Shown here: piece by piece, positions 11,265 to 21,373 of the stretch
Layout: each line of letters starts with the position of its first letter
Position numbering within the stretch: the first letter of the stretch is position 1
NCBI GenBank assembly: GCA_015680685.1
Contig: MNCI01025042.1
Coordinates: 1,427,232-1,491,231 of the forward strand
Direction of reading: 5' to 3'
Length of the DNA: 64,000 nt
Source of the DNA: Gnetum montanum
Taxonomy: Eukaryota; Streptophyta; Gnetopsida; Gnetales; Gnetaceae
Program-made: the position numbers and the translations under genes
The notes under the pieces: model-generated
Databases searched by the model: none
What the model was told of the DNA's origin: nothing
What the model saw: the letters and a program-made list of their open reading frames with translations, nothing else

Positions 11265-11454
11265 ATTATTGTTTCACCCTCAAAAAAGACATACAACGAA
11301 TAATTGATAGGGGTGAAATAACATTTGACGATGCCAACCCTGTTAAACTGCAGAATCAATTTATGGGCGTGTACAAAGATCCCCTTAATACTAAGGAAGC
11401 TCCTTATGTTATTAACACGATCCATGTTGGAAATGAGCAAGGAATGCCCAGAAA

Positions 11455-11850
11455 ACCTTTTGTGATTCGGGTCCCTCCTACAATATCAACATCATCCCCA
11501 AAATCTTTGTACCCCACATACAATCCTCCTACACCTCAAAAACCATTTTTCATTCGTGTACCCCCTGCCAACGCAACCGCAAATGTGCAATCGCCTACCC
11601 AGACTACTCCCTTTGTGGTCTAGATGCCACCCGTGGTTACAACCATGGAGGTACAACCACAAAACTGACCAACTCCCTTCGTAATCAGGGTACCCAAACA
11701 CCCTGATCTTCAACCGCCTACTCCTCAACCACAAACCAAACTAACCCCATTCATCATTAGGATGCCTAAACACTTTGACACACAACCACCTCCAACTATT
11801 CAACCTCAACCCCAACCCGCTTCATTCGTAATCTGAGTCCCAAAACAACT
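11455..11850 (+). repeat. PFVIRVP-type repeats in Gag C-terminus
   Basis: The heptad PFVIRVP or a close variant (PFFIRVP, PFIIRMP, SFVI-stop-VP) recurs about every 20-28 codons, separated by proline/glutamine-rich linkers. Similar phrases occur in gag of C (about 30310-30600) and D (about 39640-39710). The function is unknown; the spacing suggests short beta-forming or protein-binding motifs on a flexible tail. Confidence 0.75.
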
Positions 11851-13207
11851 TGATGTTCAAGCTCCAACGGTTCCCCCACAACCTTCGCGAGAACACCTCG
11901 TCAATAGACTTACTAGGGAATGGTTAGAAAAAGAACGTCGAAGTCTTGAATTGGGGCCACCAAAACCCACCCCCTTAAACACTGTACCTATGGCTCTGAT
12001 AACTAACGAGCCAAGCATGAGCCACGAAAGAAAACAATTAGGGATGCCAGACACATCAAACCCAACTGACACATTAGACCACATGAAAACCATTCCACAA
12101 GAGATACAATTGTTGGGCCCAATGGACCAAGTCTCAACTAGAAAGAGCATACCAAACAGTAAAGACTTGGCTAGTGTCCTAACTCAGGTCACATAGGCGC
12201 TTAAGCAAAAAAACACATCTTTTAGCTTGTATGACCTAATGTTGACTTCTCAAGTTCATCGTGAAGCCTTAGTACACATGTTAACATTGATCCAAATTAG
12301 CAAATACTTGCCTACAAATGAACCTTCCATTCATGCGATAATGTCTCCATATCAAGGATCAAGAGCTACGTCACTAGGCTTCAACATGGATAATATAAAA
12401 ATAGATGAAAAAATAGGAGTCACCACTACACCCATGTTCATAACTATACAATTAAATCAATTTAAAATACATAGGGTGCACGTAGATGATGGAGCATCCA
12501 TGAATGTAGTACCATACCCCATCATCGAACAGTTAGGGCTAACTGAAGAAATCAAACCAACTTCCACGACATTCTTGAAATTGTTCAGTGGATCACGCGT
12601 AGTTGTTAAAGGAATACTAACTTTGGATTTCATAGCAGGGGAATGGTTCCCAACATCAGCTAAATTTGTAGTCATAGACGAGATTCCTGGGTTTAACTTG
12701 ATATTTGGACGACCATGGTTAGCCTAATTAAAAGAGATATCCTCACCCATCCACCAAGAGATTCACCTACCTTACGAGGGTGGTGAAATAATTATACGTG
12801 GTGATGTAGCTACATCTAACATATCATCGCACATAGATACAAACCAAGGCTTAGAGGTCAAACTCGATGAGCCTAAACAAGATGACATTACTCTTGACCT
12901 TAAACACAATGCCACACCCATTGAACACCAAAATGACAACCAATCTCTAAACCGTGATCCCATAGAAAACATGGAAACATCACAAACCATGGGTACATAG
13001 TTAGACATAGAAATGTTGCAAAACATAGAAACACCCAAACGACCTGACATAGGGGCCATCCCCCAAAATGTCTCTTGGTATGAATTTCCATTTAACATAA
13101 TTATCGAAGGAGATGCTGAATACAGGATTACACTGACCATTCCTACCCCTAATGTCAAGCTACGAAAAATCAAAAAATTACTAAAGAGTTGACACCTCTG
13201 TGCACAT

Positions 13208-13392
13208 CCGCAATGACGTTAAACTATTACACGGTTAGAAATGGTCAGTTTATTTTAAAACCCATTGAAACAATTTAAATCTCTCTTGTTTTCTTATGGC
13301 CCAAAATGACCTTAAATTAGAACGTTGTTGCTAAAGCCCGTCATGACTTTAAACTAACACGCATAACCCGAAATGGCCTTAAACTAGAACAA
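13208..13392 (+). repeat. TTAAACTAGCA-type array after protease (A)
   Basis: Four units: near 13208 (CAATGACGTTAAACTATTAC), 13300, 13337 and 13367 (GAAATGGCCTTAAACTAGAAC). The last three are spaced 37 and 30 bp apart. The array begins right after the protease stop codon. Confidence 0.7.
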
Positions 13393-13770
13393 GTTACATT
13401 CCTGTTTCTTTAAAATTACATTCTTTGTTTGCATGCATAGTGGCATTCTTGCTTTACAAATTCCTATTCCCCTTACATTTCTTCTATGCAGTTATCATTT
13501 CAGTTACATTCACAAATAGTTAAAACAAAAAAATAGAAAAAATAAAAATATATATATAAAAAATTCTTTTGTGTTTACACTTGTGTTTATCAAAAGTTTG
13601 GACAAACCTTTAAAAAAAATTGAATAACATAAAAATAGCAAAAAAAAAGTGTATAAATGTATAAATGGATAATATCAAATGTTAACATTGTATCATACAT
13701 TTGCTTTCATACAATCCACAAAATTTCAACAAAAAAAAACATAACTAAGCTAATAACAATAACGAGTTAA
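13393..13770. other. A/T-rich spacer of A
   Basis: Low-complexity A- and T-rich sequence with no coding signal. It corresponds to 41480-41798 in D, which is similarly A-rich. Confidence 0.5.
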
Positions 13771-14035
13771 TTAAACATCAGTGCTAAGAGGAGATTGATC
13801 CCCAAACTCATCCACATCATTGAGTCCCGCTCCACTAGGTCCACCATCATCATCGTCATGTCCCTTTGAAAAACATAAAGTACAAAACAAAAAAAAACTA
13901 GTTAGTAAAAGAAAAAAAAGCATTAACTGGAAAACAACAAAAACGTCACAAGACCAAAATACTTACAGTCAAAGAAGGTTTGAGTCCGAACTCTATATGA
14001 CAAAGAATCTCTTCTTCTAGTACACACGACAAATC
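13771..14035 (-). pseudogene. Remnant of antisense spacer gene in A (last intron and exon)
   Basis: Minus-strand match to the end of the gene in D. A short upstream exon piece (about 14035-13967) ends at GTAAGTAT, an excellent donor. The intron runs to an AG at 13864. The last exon (13863-13771) is open and encodes an acidic tail beginning GHDDDDGGPSGAG, ending at TAA. The D tail reads GSPSGEGGDDPP in the same place and phase. The rest of the gene is missing in A and the repeat-rich stretch at 14280-16030 lies where it should be. Confidence 0.65.
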
Positions 14036-14049
14036 ATTTTCTTCTTCAT

Positions 14050-14185
14050 ATTGGAGTTAAGACGATAAACTGACACCATACCCAACCCACCACTTAAAAC
14101 ACAAATAACACTTGCGTCCTGGCATCATGATGGTAAACTGACACCATACTTAGTCTTGGAATTATGACTTAAAACTGATACCAAC
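14050..14185 (+). repeat. Second array of the TAAACTGACACC type in A spacer
   Basis: Units near 14055, 14114 and 14148, e.g. CATCATGATGGTAAACTGAC. The phrase GTCCTGGCATCATGA is shared with the first units of the post-integrase array at 19967-20035, linking the two arrays by origin. Confidence 0.65.
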
Positions 14186-14279
14186 CCATATTTCAAACAC
14201 ATTAAATAATTCCCCAGTGGGCAAGATATTGTAACAATCACTGTAGAGATACTTGAATGCATATAAACATGTAAATTAT

Positions 14280-16030
14280 TCATAGACAATAGTTTACACT
14301 AACACTTAAGTGCATACTTAACTCACGTTGGACATTCCAAACAAAGCACTCATGCTGCATATTGAAATTAGGCACTCATGATAAGGCCATTGACTCACGC
14401 TGGTGTGGAGCCATAGATTCACAATGATTCAGTCATGAGCTCACACCTATGTATTGGAAATAAGAATCACTCACACTATTAAGGAGGCTCGAGTTACTCA
14501 CGTGGTGTATGCAAGGTTAGGTGCTTATATTCATTCAAAATAGAAAATTTACGCTGAGTATGGGAAAACCAAACTATTCACACTGGGTTGTGAAAGCCCT
14601 GTACTCACGCTGATACTGAATGGGGCCTGTACTCATGTTGATGATAATTTTACCCCAAACAGAAAACACTCATGCTAGAATATTCACTCACGATGATGAT
14701 TGGGTCATAGACTCACACTGCCTATGGTCCTGTACTCACCCTCACATTGATTTTGGCCCTATATTCATGCAAATTTTAACTTCATAAACTCACGCTGACG
14801 TTGGGATAGGCGCTCACACTAATGCTTGGTCTTGTACTCATGCTAACGTTGATCTTGGCACCACATTCATGCTAATCTTTGAGTCATGTACTGACGTTGA
14901 ATGAGGCCCTGTACACACGATGATGATAATTCCACCTATGAACTCATGCTAATTAAGCCAAGAAGTACCCATGATTTATGGTCCATACATGCACACTAGA
15001 CAACCGAGGATAGGTACTCACGTTGTTCTATTTTGCCCATGATCTCAAAACCAAGCATTCAAACCCTCATGTACAAGCCCTGGAACTGCAACTAACACTA
15101 GGAACGCAAACCCTGCAATTCATGGCAAGGAAAACAAAAAAAATTGCATAAACCCTGGCCCTCCCCAAAATATCAAAAATGAAATGCACCCAAAAATATG
15201 TCTTTTGTTGTCATTCACGCTTCCTATTGGCACGCATCACTCACGCTCATAAATCAAAATGATCAATTCCTAAGAAAAATTCACATCAGGGACATCGTAG
15301 TCCAAAAATTATCTACTCATGTTAAGGAAATTAAATCATGCTGGAAGCCACTTCAACCCTCACACCAAAGGAAACACAACAAAAAAAGCCACTCATGCTA
15401 AGAGAATCCCACTAAACACCCACGCTAAACAAGCCATGCATGATGAGGGCAAGAACTCATGCTGGAGAAGGCCAACTCATGCTGGGGAAGGCAACCTAAA
15501 CTAAGAGCTCCAAATGGCAGATTGAAATAGAACACAATGGGATGCAGTAAAGAAATCAAAAAAGCCAAAGAAATTATCTAGACACACCAAAAATCCATGG
15601 CTCTAATGACTCACGCTACATCCCATTCCTGCAACGAAAACAATGAAAACAAAAATGGCAAACAAAAATAGAGGGAGGCAACTAACTTGTGAGGGGTCCC
15701 CATCCATGATGAAACCCTTGATCGTGGGAGACACTGAAGCAGTTCTTCCGCTTCCTCTACGAATGCCAAGCTTGCCTGCTTCTTCCCTTTCATGCGTTCC
15801 TGTTTCTCCTATCTTCCCATCTCGCTCACGCTACACGTCTACTTGGGCATCATGTTGTCCTAGCTCACTCATGCTGACTACTATCGCTGCCAAGTAACTC
15901 ACACTTTGAGGAAATTTTTTTTTTTGGGGGGGGGGGGGGGGGGGGNCAATCACTCACGCTTGTCGTCTTCAAATTGCTCACACTAGGCACTCGTCTTTAA
16001 CTCACTCTTTGGCTAAATCACTTACGCTTA
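14280..16030 (+). repeat. Degenerate ACTCACGCTG minisatellite in A spacer
   Basis: Dozens of copies of ACTCACGCTG and decayed forms (CTCATGCTG, CTCACACTG), spaced very roughly 25-45 bp, often followed by 'atgttg..cttggccctgt'. It lies where the body and promoter of the antisense gene are found in D. The half-site ACGCT also forms the core of the LTR dyads. ORFs at 15198-15504 and 15643-15897 arise within it and look non-coding. Confidence 0.7.
15915..15946. other. T11-G20 homopolymer junction with one N
   Basis: Eleven T, then twenty G, then a single N. Most likely a sequencing or assembly weak point; the true length is unknown. Confidence 0.8.
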
Positions 16031-16269
16031 CATCCCATCTTTCCCCTTTTATCACCTATCCACACGTGATGTGTTTTCCTCATCTTTTCTCTTCTATTTT
16101 TTAAATTTATTTTGTTTTAGCTCATTTTCACTCTGTATTATTGATATGCTTCCAAGATAAATAATTTGTTATCCATGTTTAATGATCCTTATTTTGCAAA
16201 AATATATGTATGGCCCAGGTATCTAAAAGCTAAAACAAAACAAAATGACAACACATACGAAAATTTTAA

Positions 16270-16365
16270 ATCACACATAGCCTGGTACGACCTTAAACTG
16301 CCACCCCCAGCTTGGTATGGTCTTAAACTACCATATGTTCGAGCATGATGGTAAAACAACCCTTG
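16270..16365 (+). repeat. Third array in A spacer, before RT
   Basis: Two clear units (TACGACCTTAAACTGCCA and TATGGTCTTAAACTACCA) and one weaker unit, about 45 bp apart, just 5' of the RT start. Confidence 0.6.
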
Positions 16366-16444
16366 GTATACCATCGATTACATTTAAACATAAAATCAAC
16401 TTCTTAAGAAAAAATAAAAATCACCCTCACTGACATAGCTCCAT

Positions 16445-16457
16445 GTTTCATTGGCAG
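16445..16457 (+). promoter_or_regulatory. Candidate 3' splice site before RT
   Basis: TTTCATTGGCAG ends 10 bases before the RT ATG at 16468. G has ATGCAG nine bases before its ATG (26843), and D has TTTTACCTAG 12 bases before its ATG (50016). Ogre elements are known to have an intron between protease and RT. A donor was not located. Confidence 0.4.
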
Positions 16458-16467
16458 GAGCAAACAC

Positions 16468-19400
16468 ATGGATAACAAGCAACTCTTCATACCGTTATCT
16501 ATCAATGGATCACATGGAGCAATTAAATGAGAAATCAATCTAGAGTCAATTAATTTAGACTCCCCAACATACGATAATTTAGTGGCATCAACCTAAGAAA
16601 CACTAGATTGCTTTAAAGGAATGACAAAATCTCTGGACCTAGAAGCTGATAACATCACTGAAGATCCCCTAGCCGAAGTCCCCATAACTACGTTAGATGG
16701 TGAGGTTAAAATTTTAAAACTAAGTACTCTGTTAAATCCACAACTTGCCAGCAACATAGCTTGAGTGCTAAAAGACAACATGAAAGCATTCACTTGGTCT
16801 TACACTAACATGCCTGGGCTTGACCCTCGAATAGTCCAGCATAACATTATACTTGATCAAAAACTAAGACCAGTGAAACAAAAAGCATGCAAGGTCAAGC
16901 CTGAAGTAGCATTGGCTATTCGCAATGAGGTCACGAAGCTTTATCAAGCTGGTTTCATCCAAGCTGTGGACTACGCTGATTGGGTATCCAACATGGTTAT
17001 AGTCCCAAAGAAGAATGGGAGCATTCTTCTATGTATTGATTTTCATGACCTCAACATTGCAACCATAAAGGATGACTTCCTGCTACCTAGCATCAATCAA
17101 CTTGTTGATTCAACTGCTAGGCATGCATTGTTATCCTTTATGGATGGCTTTTCAGGATACAACCAAATTAGGATCAACCCCGAACATCAACTTAGGACAA
17201 CCTTTATGACACCATGGGGTACATTTTGTTATACGATGATGCCATTCAGTCTCAAGAACGTTGGTGCTACATACCACGAGCGATGACATTCATCTTTAGT
17301 GATTATATGTTCAACTCGCTCAATGACTATGTAGATGACATTGCGGTCAAATAAAAAACAATTGAGCAACATGTACAAGATCTAGACTTGGTACTAAAAC
17401 ATTGTCTAAAATATGAGCTTAGACTCAACCCAAAGAAATGTGTCTTTGGGGTCAAAATAGGAAAAATGCTTGGATTCATTGAATCTGAGACAGGGATACG
17501 AGTAGATCTGAATAAGGTTAAGGCAATAAAAAATCTAAAACCACCTAGAAACCTTACCGAACTTCATAGTCTACAAGGTAGATTACAGTTTATTAGATGC
17601 TTTATTGAAAAACTGATGGACAAGTTGAGGCTTATGTAGCACTTTTTGCACAAGAATGTCCATTTTGAATGGACTCCACAGTGCCAAGAGGCCTTTGAGA
17701 ACATCAAAATGGCACTAGCTCAACGACTGACAGTTCATCCACCATAGAACAATAAACCATTTTACATCTACATTTCAATATCTGATTCATCCATCACATC
17801 TATGCTTTGTCAGAAACACAAAGATGGAACTAAAATCCTCGTTTACTACTTGAGCCATGCATTAGTAGCCTACGAACAACATTACAATGATGTGGAGAAG
17901 TCATGCCTTGCCCTTATGTTTTCTTTAAAGAAATGACAACATTATCTCTTCCGTAACCAAGTTAATATCATCTGTAAAGACAACATGCTCAAAGCTATCA
18001 CAAACAACATATATGAATCAAGCAAGATAGCTATATGGAAAGTGATGATTGTTGAGTTTGACCTACACTACATAGCTTAATCATCAGTTAAAGGTCAAGC
18101 TATAGTCAATCAAATGATCACATCATCGACGTAAGACCAAGCAACGATCAACCTAGAGTTTCCTAATGAGAACTTAAACACAATAGACACAGTTCCTAAT
18201 AACTATGACGTAATCCTAAACTTTGATGGAGTATTGACCTCCCAAGGAGAAAGTGCTGCAGTGGTCATCACATATCCCTCTCTAGAGATCCAACCCTTTG
18301 CTTATCGTTTAAAATTTTCTTGTACTAAAAATGTGGTAGATTACGAAGGTCTTCTTAGAGGTCTCATGGCAACACTAACTTCAAAAACCAAACGGCTCAT
18401 AGTTAGAGGTGACTCATAGTTAGTCATTAATCAGGTCACAGATGTATACGCATGTAAAGCTTTACATTTACAACCATACTGTGACTTGACAAAACACCTA
18501 CTCAAACAATTCACAAACATAGATGTGCAACATGTTTCTAGAAATGACAATACCATCGCAGATGCACTTGCAACACTAGCCATAAAAATTTCACCTATCA
18601 TGTTTCATGCGTTGCTCAGTTCCATAATGAGTTGTGCCAAGCCCATAATTGACTCTCCTGATGAACTACCCATAGCATCCATTAGCATGACACACACCAT
18701 GGAATGGTACGATGACATAAAGGAGTACCTTCTACATGGTGAACCACCTCAACATCTAATGAATGCTCAGAAGGACGCAGTGCATAAATGCTCTCGGCAG
18801 TATGCACTAGTAGGGGACACGTTATGTTATAAATCCTATGAAGGCATTTTGTTAGTGTGCATTAGTAGCATCGATGGCCAAACCATTGTGGAGCAAGTTC
18901 ATGAAGGACTTTGCGGAGGGCACATAGCACCCAAGGCAATGGTAACCAAAATCAGATGTTTAGGCTACTATTGGCCACACATGGAGTACGACTGTTTCTT
19001 CAAAGTCAAAACGTGTAGCATTTGTCAAATACATGGTAATCTCATACATGTGCCACCTAATGAGTTGCATACAGCTCAAATCACATGGCCTTTCTAGAAA
19101 TGGGGGTTAGACATCATAGGATTAATAACTCCCCCATCTTTTGCAGGACATAGCTTCATTATAACCGCAACGGAATATTTCACAAAATGGGTAGAAGCTA
19201 TTCCTCTTAGGAAGAACACATCAAAACAAGTATGCAACTTCATCCTTGAAAACATTATGACTCATTTTGACATTCCAATGACCATAATCACTGATAACGG
19301 GCCACAATTTAGCAGTGTCAAAACCAAAACCTTTTGTGAGAGCCTAGGCATCAAACATTCATTTTCATCACCATACTATCCTCAGAGCAATGGTCAAGTA

Positions 19401-19944
19401 GAATCCATGAATAAAACGGTCATCATGGTGCTCAAGAAAATGCTTAATCAGAGCAAAAGAAGATGGCACAAATAGCTAGTTTACGCACTATGGGCATATC
19501 GAACGATGCACATGAACATCCACAGGTAAAACACCGTATAGTCTTGTTTATGGTTCAGAAGCTGTTTTACCTTTGGAGTTGCAGGTACCTTCATTGCTGA
19601 TCACACTCTCCAGACTCCTCGATGAAAGTCAAAACAATGACTTGCACATTGTTGACCTTGACTTAGTGGAGGAGGAATGAACACACAGACTAGATCAAAT
19701 CGAGTGGTACTAGAAGCAACAATGACGATGACATCAACATGACATTCACAAGAGCCCGATCAAGGAAGGTGACCTTGTCCTTAAGGCAGTCCATGAACAC
19801 ACGGACAAATTCTCAGCCAACTGGGAAGGGCCTTACTTGGTCACCAAAGCGTACAAAAATGGAGCATTCAAACTAGTTGATATGGATGGTAATGAGCCTT
19901 TTCATCCAACAAATCACATGTACCTCAACCCATTTTACATTTGA
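16468..19944 (+). pseudogene. RT-RNase H-archaeal RNase H-integrase of A
   Basis: Second half of pol. RT contains VIVPKKNGS, a FHDLN block and YVDD at 17328-17339. A one-base deletion near 17275 shifts the frame just before YVDD. The Ty3-type RNase H spans about 17755-18120. A second, archaeal-type RNase H follows (about 18200-18590; LNFDGV, YEGLLRG, RGDS, ADALATLA), which marks the Tat lineage. Integrase has an H..H-CSIC zinc finger (18895-19035) and catalytic D at 19110, D at 19293 and E at 19401, a D35E spacing. A second frame change lies near 19517. The C-terminal domain (KEGDLVLKAV, WEGPYLV) runs to TGA at 19942. Several in-frame stops inactivate it. Confidence 0.9.
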
Positions 19945-19966
19945 AAAAATCCTTAGGTATGCATTC

Positions 19967-20240
19967 GTCCTGGAATCATGACGATAAATTGATACCATGG
20001 AGCGGTCCTGGCATCATGACCTAAAAATGATACCACATATCGTCCAAAATGACAATAAACTACCACACTCTCATCTGACAGAGTCCACTAAGACTATAAA
20101 CTAGCTCGCCTCTCCATAGTTCGCCACGACTATAAACTAGCATTGCACTGTCCACTACGATGCTAAACTAGCAACGTCCGATGGGTTATGACGTAAAACT
20201 AATCCACGGTAGTCCACCAAGACTATAAACTAGCAACTTC
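19967..20240 (+). repeat. Array after integrase (A)
   Basis: About nine units. The first two carry TCATGACGATAAATTGATACC-like text; later units carry CACGACTATAAACTAGCA and variants, 25-40 bp apart. It begins about 20 bases after the integrase stop. Confidence 0.75.
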
Positions 20241-21319
20241 TTCACTGGCCTACTAATCTGTTCCTGTAATCAAATGGAATGTCTTCATTAACTTGCTACA
20301 TGAATTCATCACATGGACTCTAACAAAATTGCTGCTACTTAATTTTGTTTGCCTATGGTTGCACGTAGTGTCTCCATCCCATCGGTTGCATCCATGTTTA
20401 AAGTGTTAAGCTAACTCATTCACTCATGGTTTTCTTGTCTTCTTGGAGTTGTGTTTGTAGGATGACACCCAGAGGTGTTCTTACACGGATGCACTTCATC
20501 ACGGCGACAAGGTACCACATTCTTCCTGATGCATGTAACCAGGTTAATCAAACCATTCACAAGTACATTCCCAGTTCCCCAAACATCCATTATTCCCTAA
20601 CATGTTCTCTCTAACCTATTCAGTTACATTTCCTGGATACATCCCAGTCACCCCAAAACTCTGAACGCATGGTTGCACAATGTAACTCTCCAGGCAGTTG
20701 CAACACATAGCACAACACATGAAACAGATACAAGCACATGAGCACGAGTATAACATTAAAAGAGAGCTCTATCCACAAAAAAGAAACAAAGAGCAAATTC
20801 CATCACAAGACCCTTGGCACTTCCCATACAAGCCCCAGGCGGGAAGGTACTTGTCTTGGAAGAAAACACTCATGTCTCAAAAAATCATGTTGCATCCCAT
20901 CGCCTGGATTTGGCTGTTGGACAAAGGGTTCCCTTTGACACTCAACAAGTGTCCTATTTCTCCAAAGAACGCACCAGCTCACCACCTGGCTTTGGTTGTG
21001 ACAATGAGTTCTCTTAAACAAGATACAAGAGTCACGTTTCTCCAAAGGATGCACATCCCATGCCTTGGTCCCAAGTCTGCTAGATATTGGCTATTGACAA
21101 GGACCAACATGATGTGTTCACACAAGAGCATTCCTCTTCCCACAGTTAAACAAAACCATCCCTTCATCAATCCTCGATCTCATAGTTACAAATCTTCTGC
21201 CTATACATCTCAAAACCTCATTTCATGATCCCATGTACTTCTGAACACGGTGCGATGAAATCTTGCCAAGTGCCAAAGAACAATGCTTGATACCTAGTTG
21301 CTCATGGTGTTTTGTAGTT
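20241..21319 (+). other. 3' untranslated region of A
   Basis: No conserved ORF. A phrase near 20430 (TTTTCTTGTCTTCTTGGAG then TTGTGTTTGTAGGATGA) recurs in C near 32695 and in D near 53800. It resembles a splice acceptor and may be functional RNA sequence. The ORF at 20698-21228 has no counterpart in C, D or G. Confidence 0.5.
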
Positions 21320-21373
21320 CTTTGTTGACGCCTCTCGAGTAGATTCCTCCAGGTGTCAACAAAGAGGGGCCAA
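21320..21373 (+). other. Hairpin and polypurine tract of A
   Basis: CTTTGTTGACGCCT (21320-21333) pairs with AGGTGTCAACAAAG (21351-21364): 13 Watson-Crick pairs and one G-T. The purine tract AAAGAGGGGCCAA (21361-21373) starts inside the 3' arm and ends at the LTR. It would prime plus-strand DNA synthesis. Confidence 0.85.

Larger units (their letters stand above)
8993..13192 (+). pseudogene. gag-protease polyprotein of A
   Basis: A single frame from ATG 8993 to TGA 13190, about 1,400 codons including a 749-base gap. The N-terminal part carries MPKQYNFIYVKI, also recognisable in C and D. The capsid-like retrotransposon gag domain starts near 10100 (DFYQDDP, ALDWYRAIP, then an FVTRFKYNLKP block). 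The gap hides the zinc-knuckle start; its end (CFTLKKDI) is visible at 11265. A proline-rich region with repeated PFVIRVP follows (about 11455-11850). The aspartic protease has VDDGAS at 12482-12499 and FGRPWLA near 12710. About 13 in-frame stops, mostly TAG and TGA, interrupt it, but no frameshift was seen outside the gap. Gag would form particles; protease would mature the polyprotein. Confidence 0.85.

Noticed and set aside
10466-11440. Long ORFs across the N run on both strands
   Set aside because: Produced by the 749-base gap; only the plus frame joining gag on both sides is meaningful.
15643-15897. 84-codon ORF in the A spacer
   Set aside because: Falls in the ACTCACGCTG minisatellite region; composition is repeat-driven.
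20698-21228. 176-codon ORF between integrase and 3' LTR of A
   Set aside because: Considered as an extra 3' ORF, but it is absent from C and D at the same place and has no recognisable domain.
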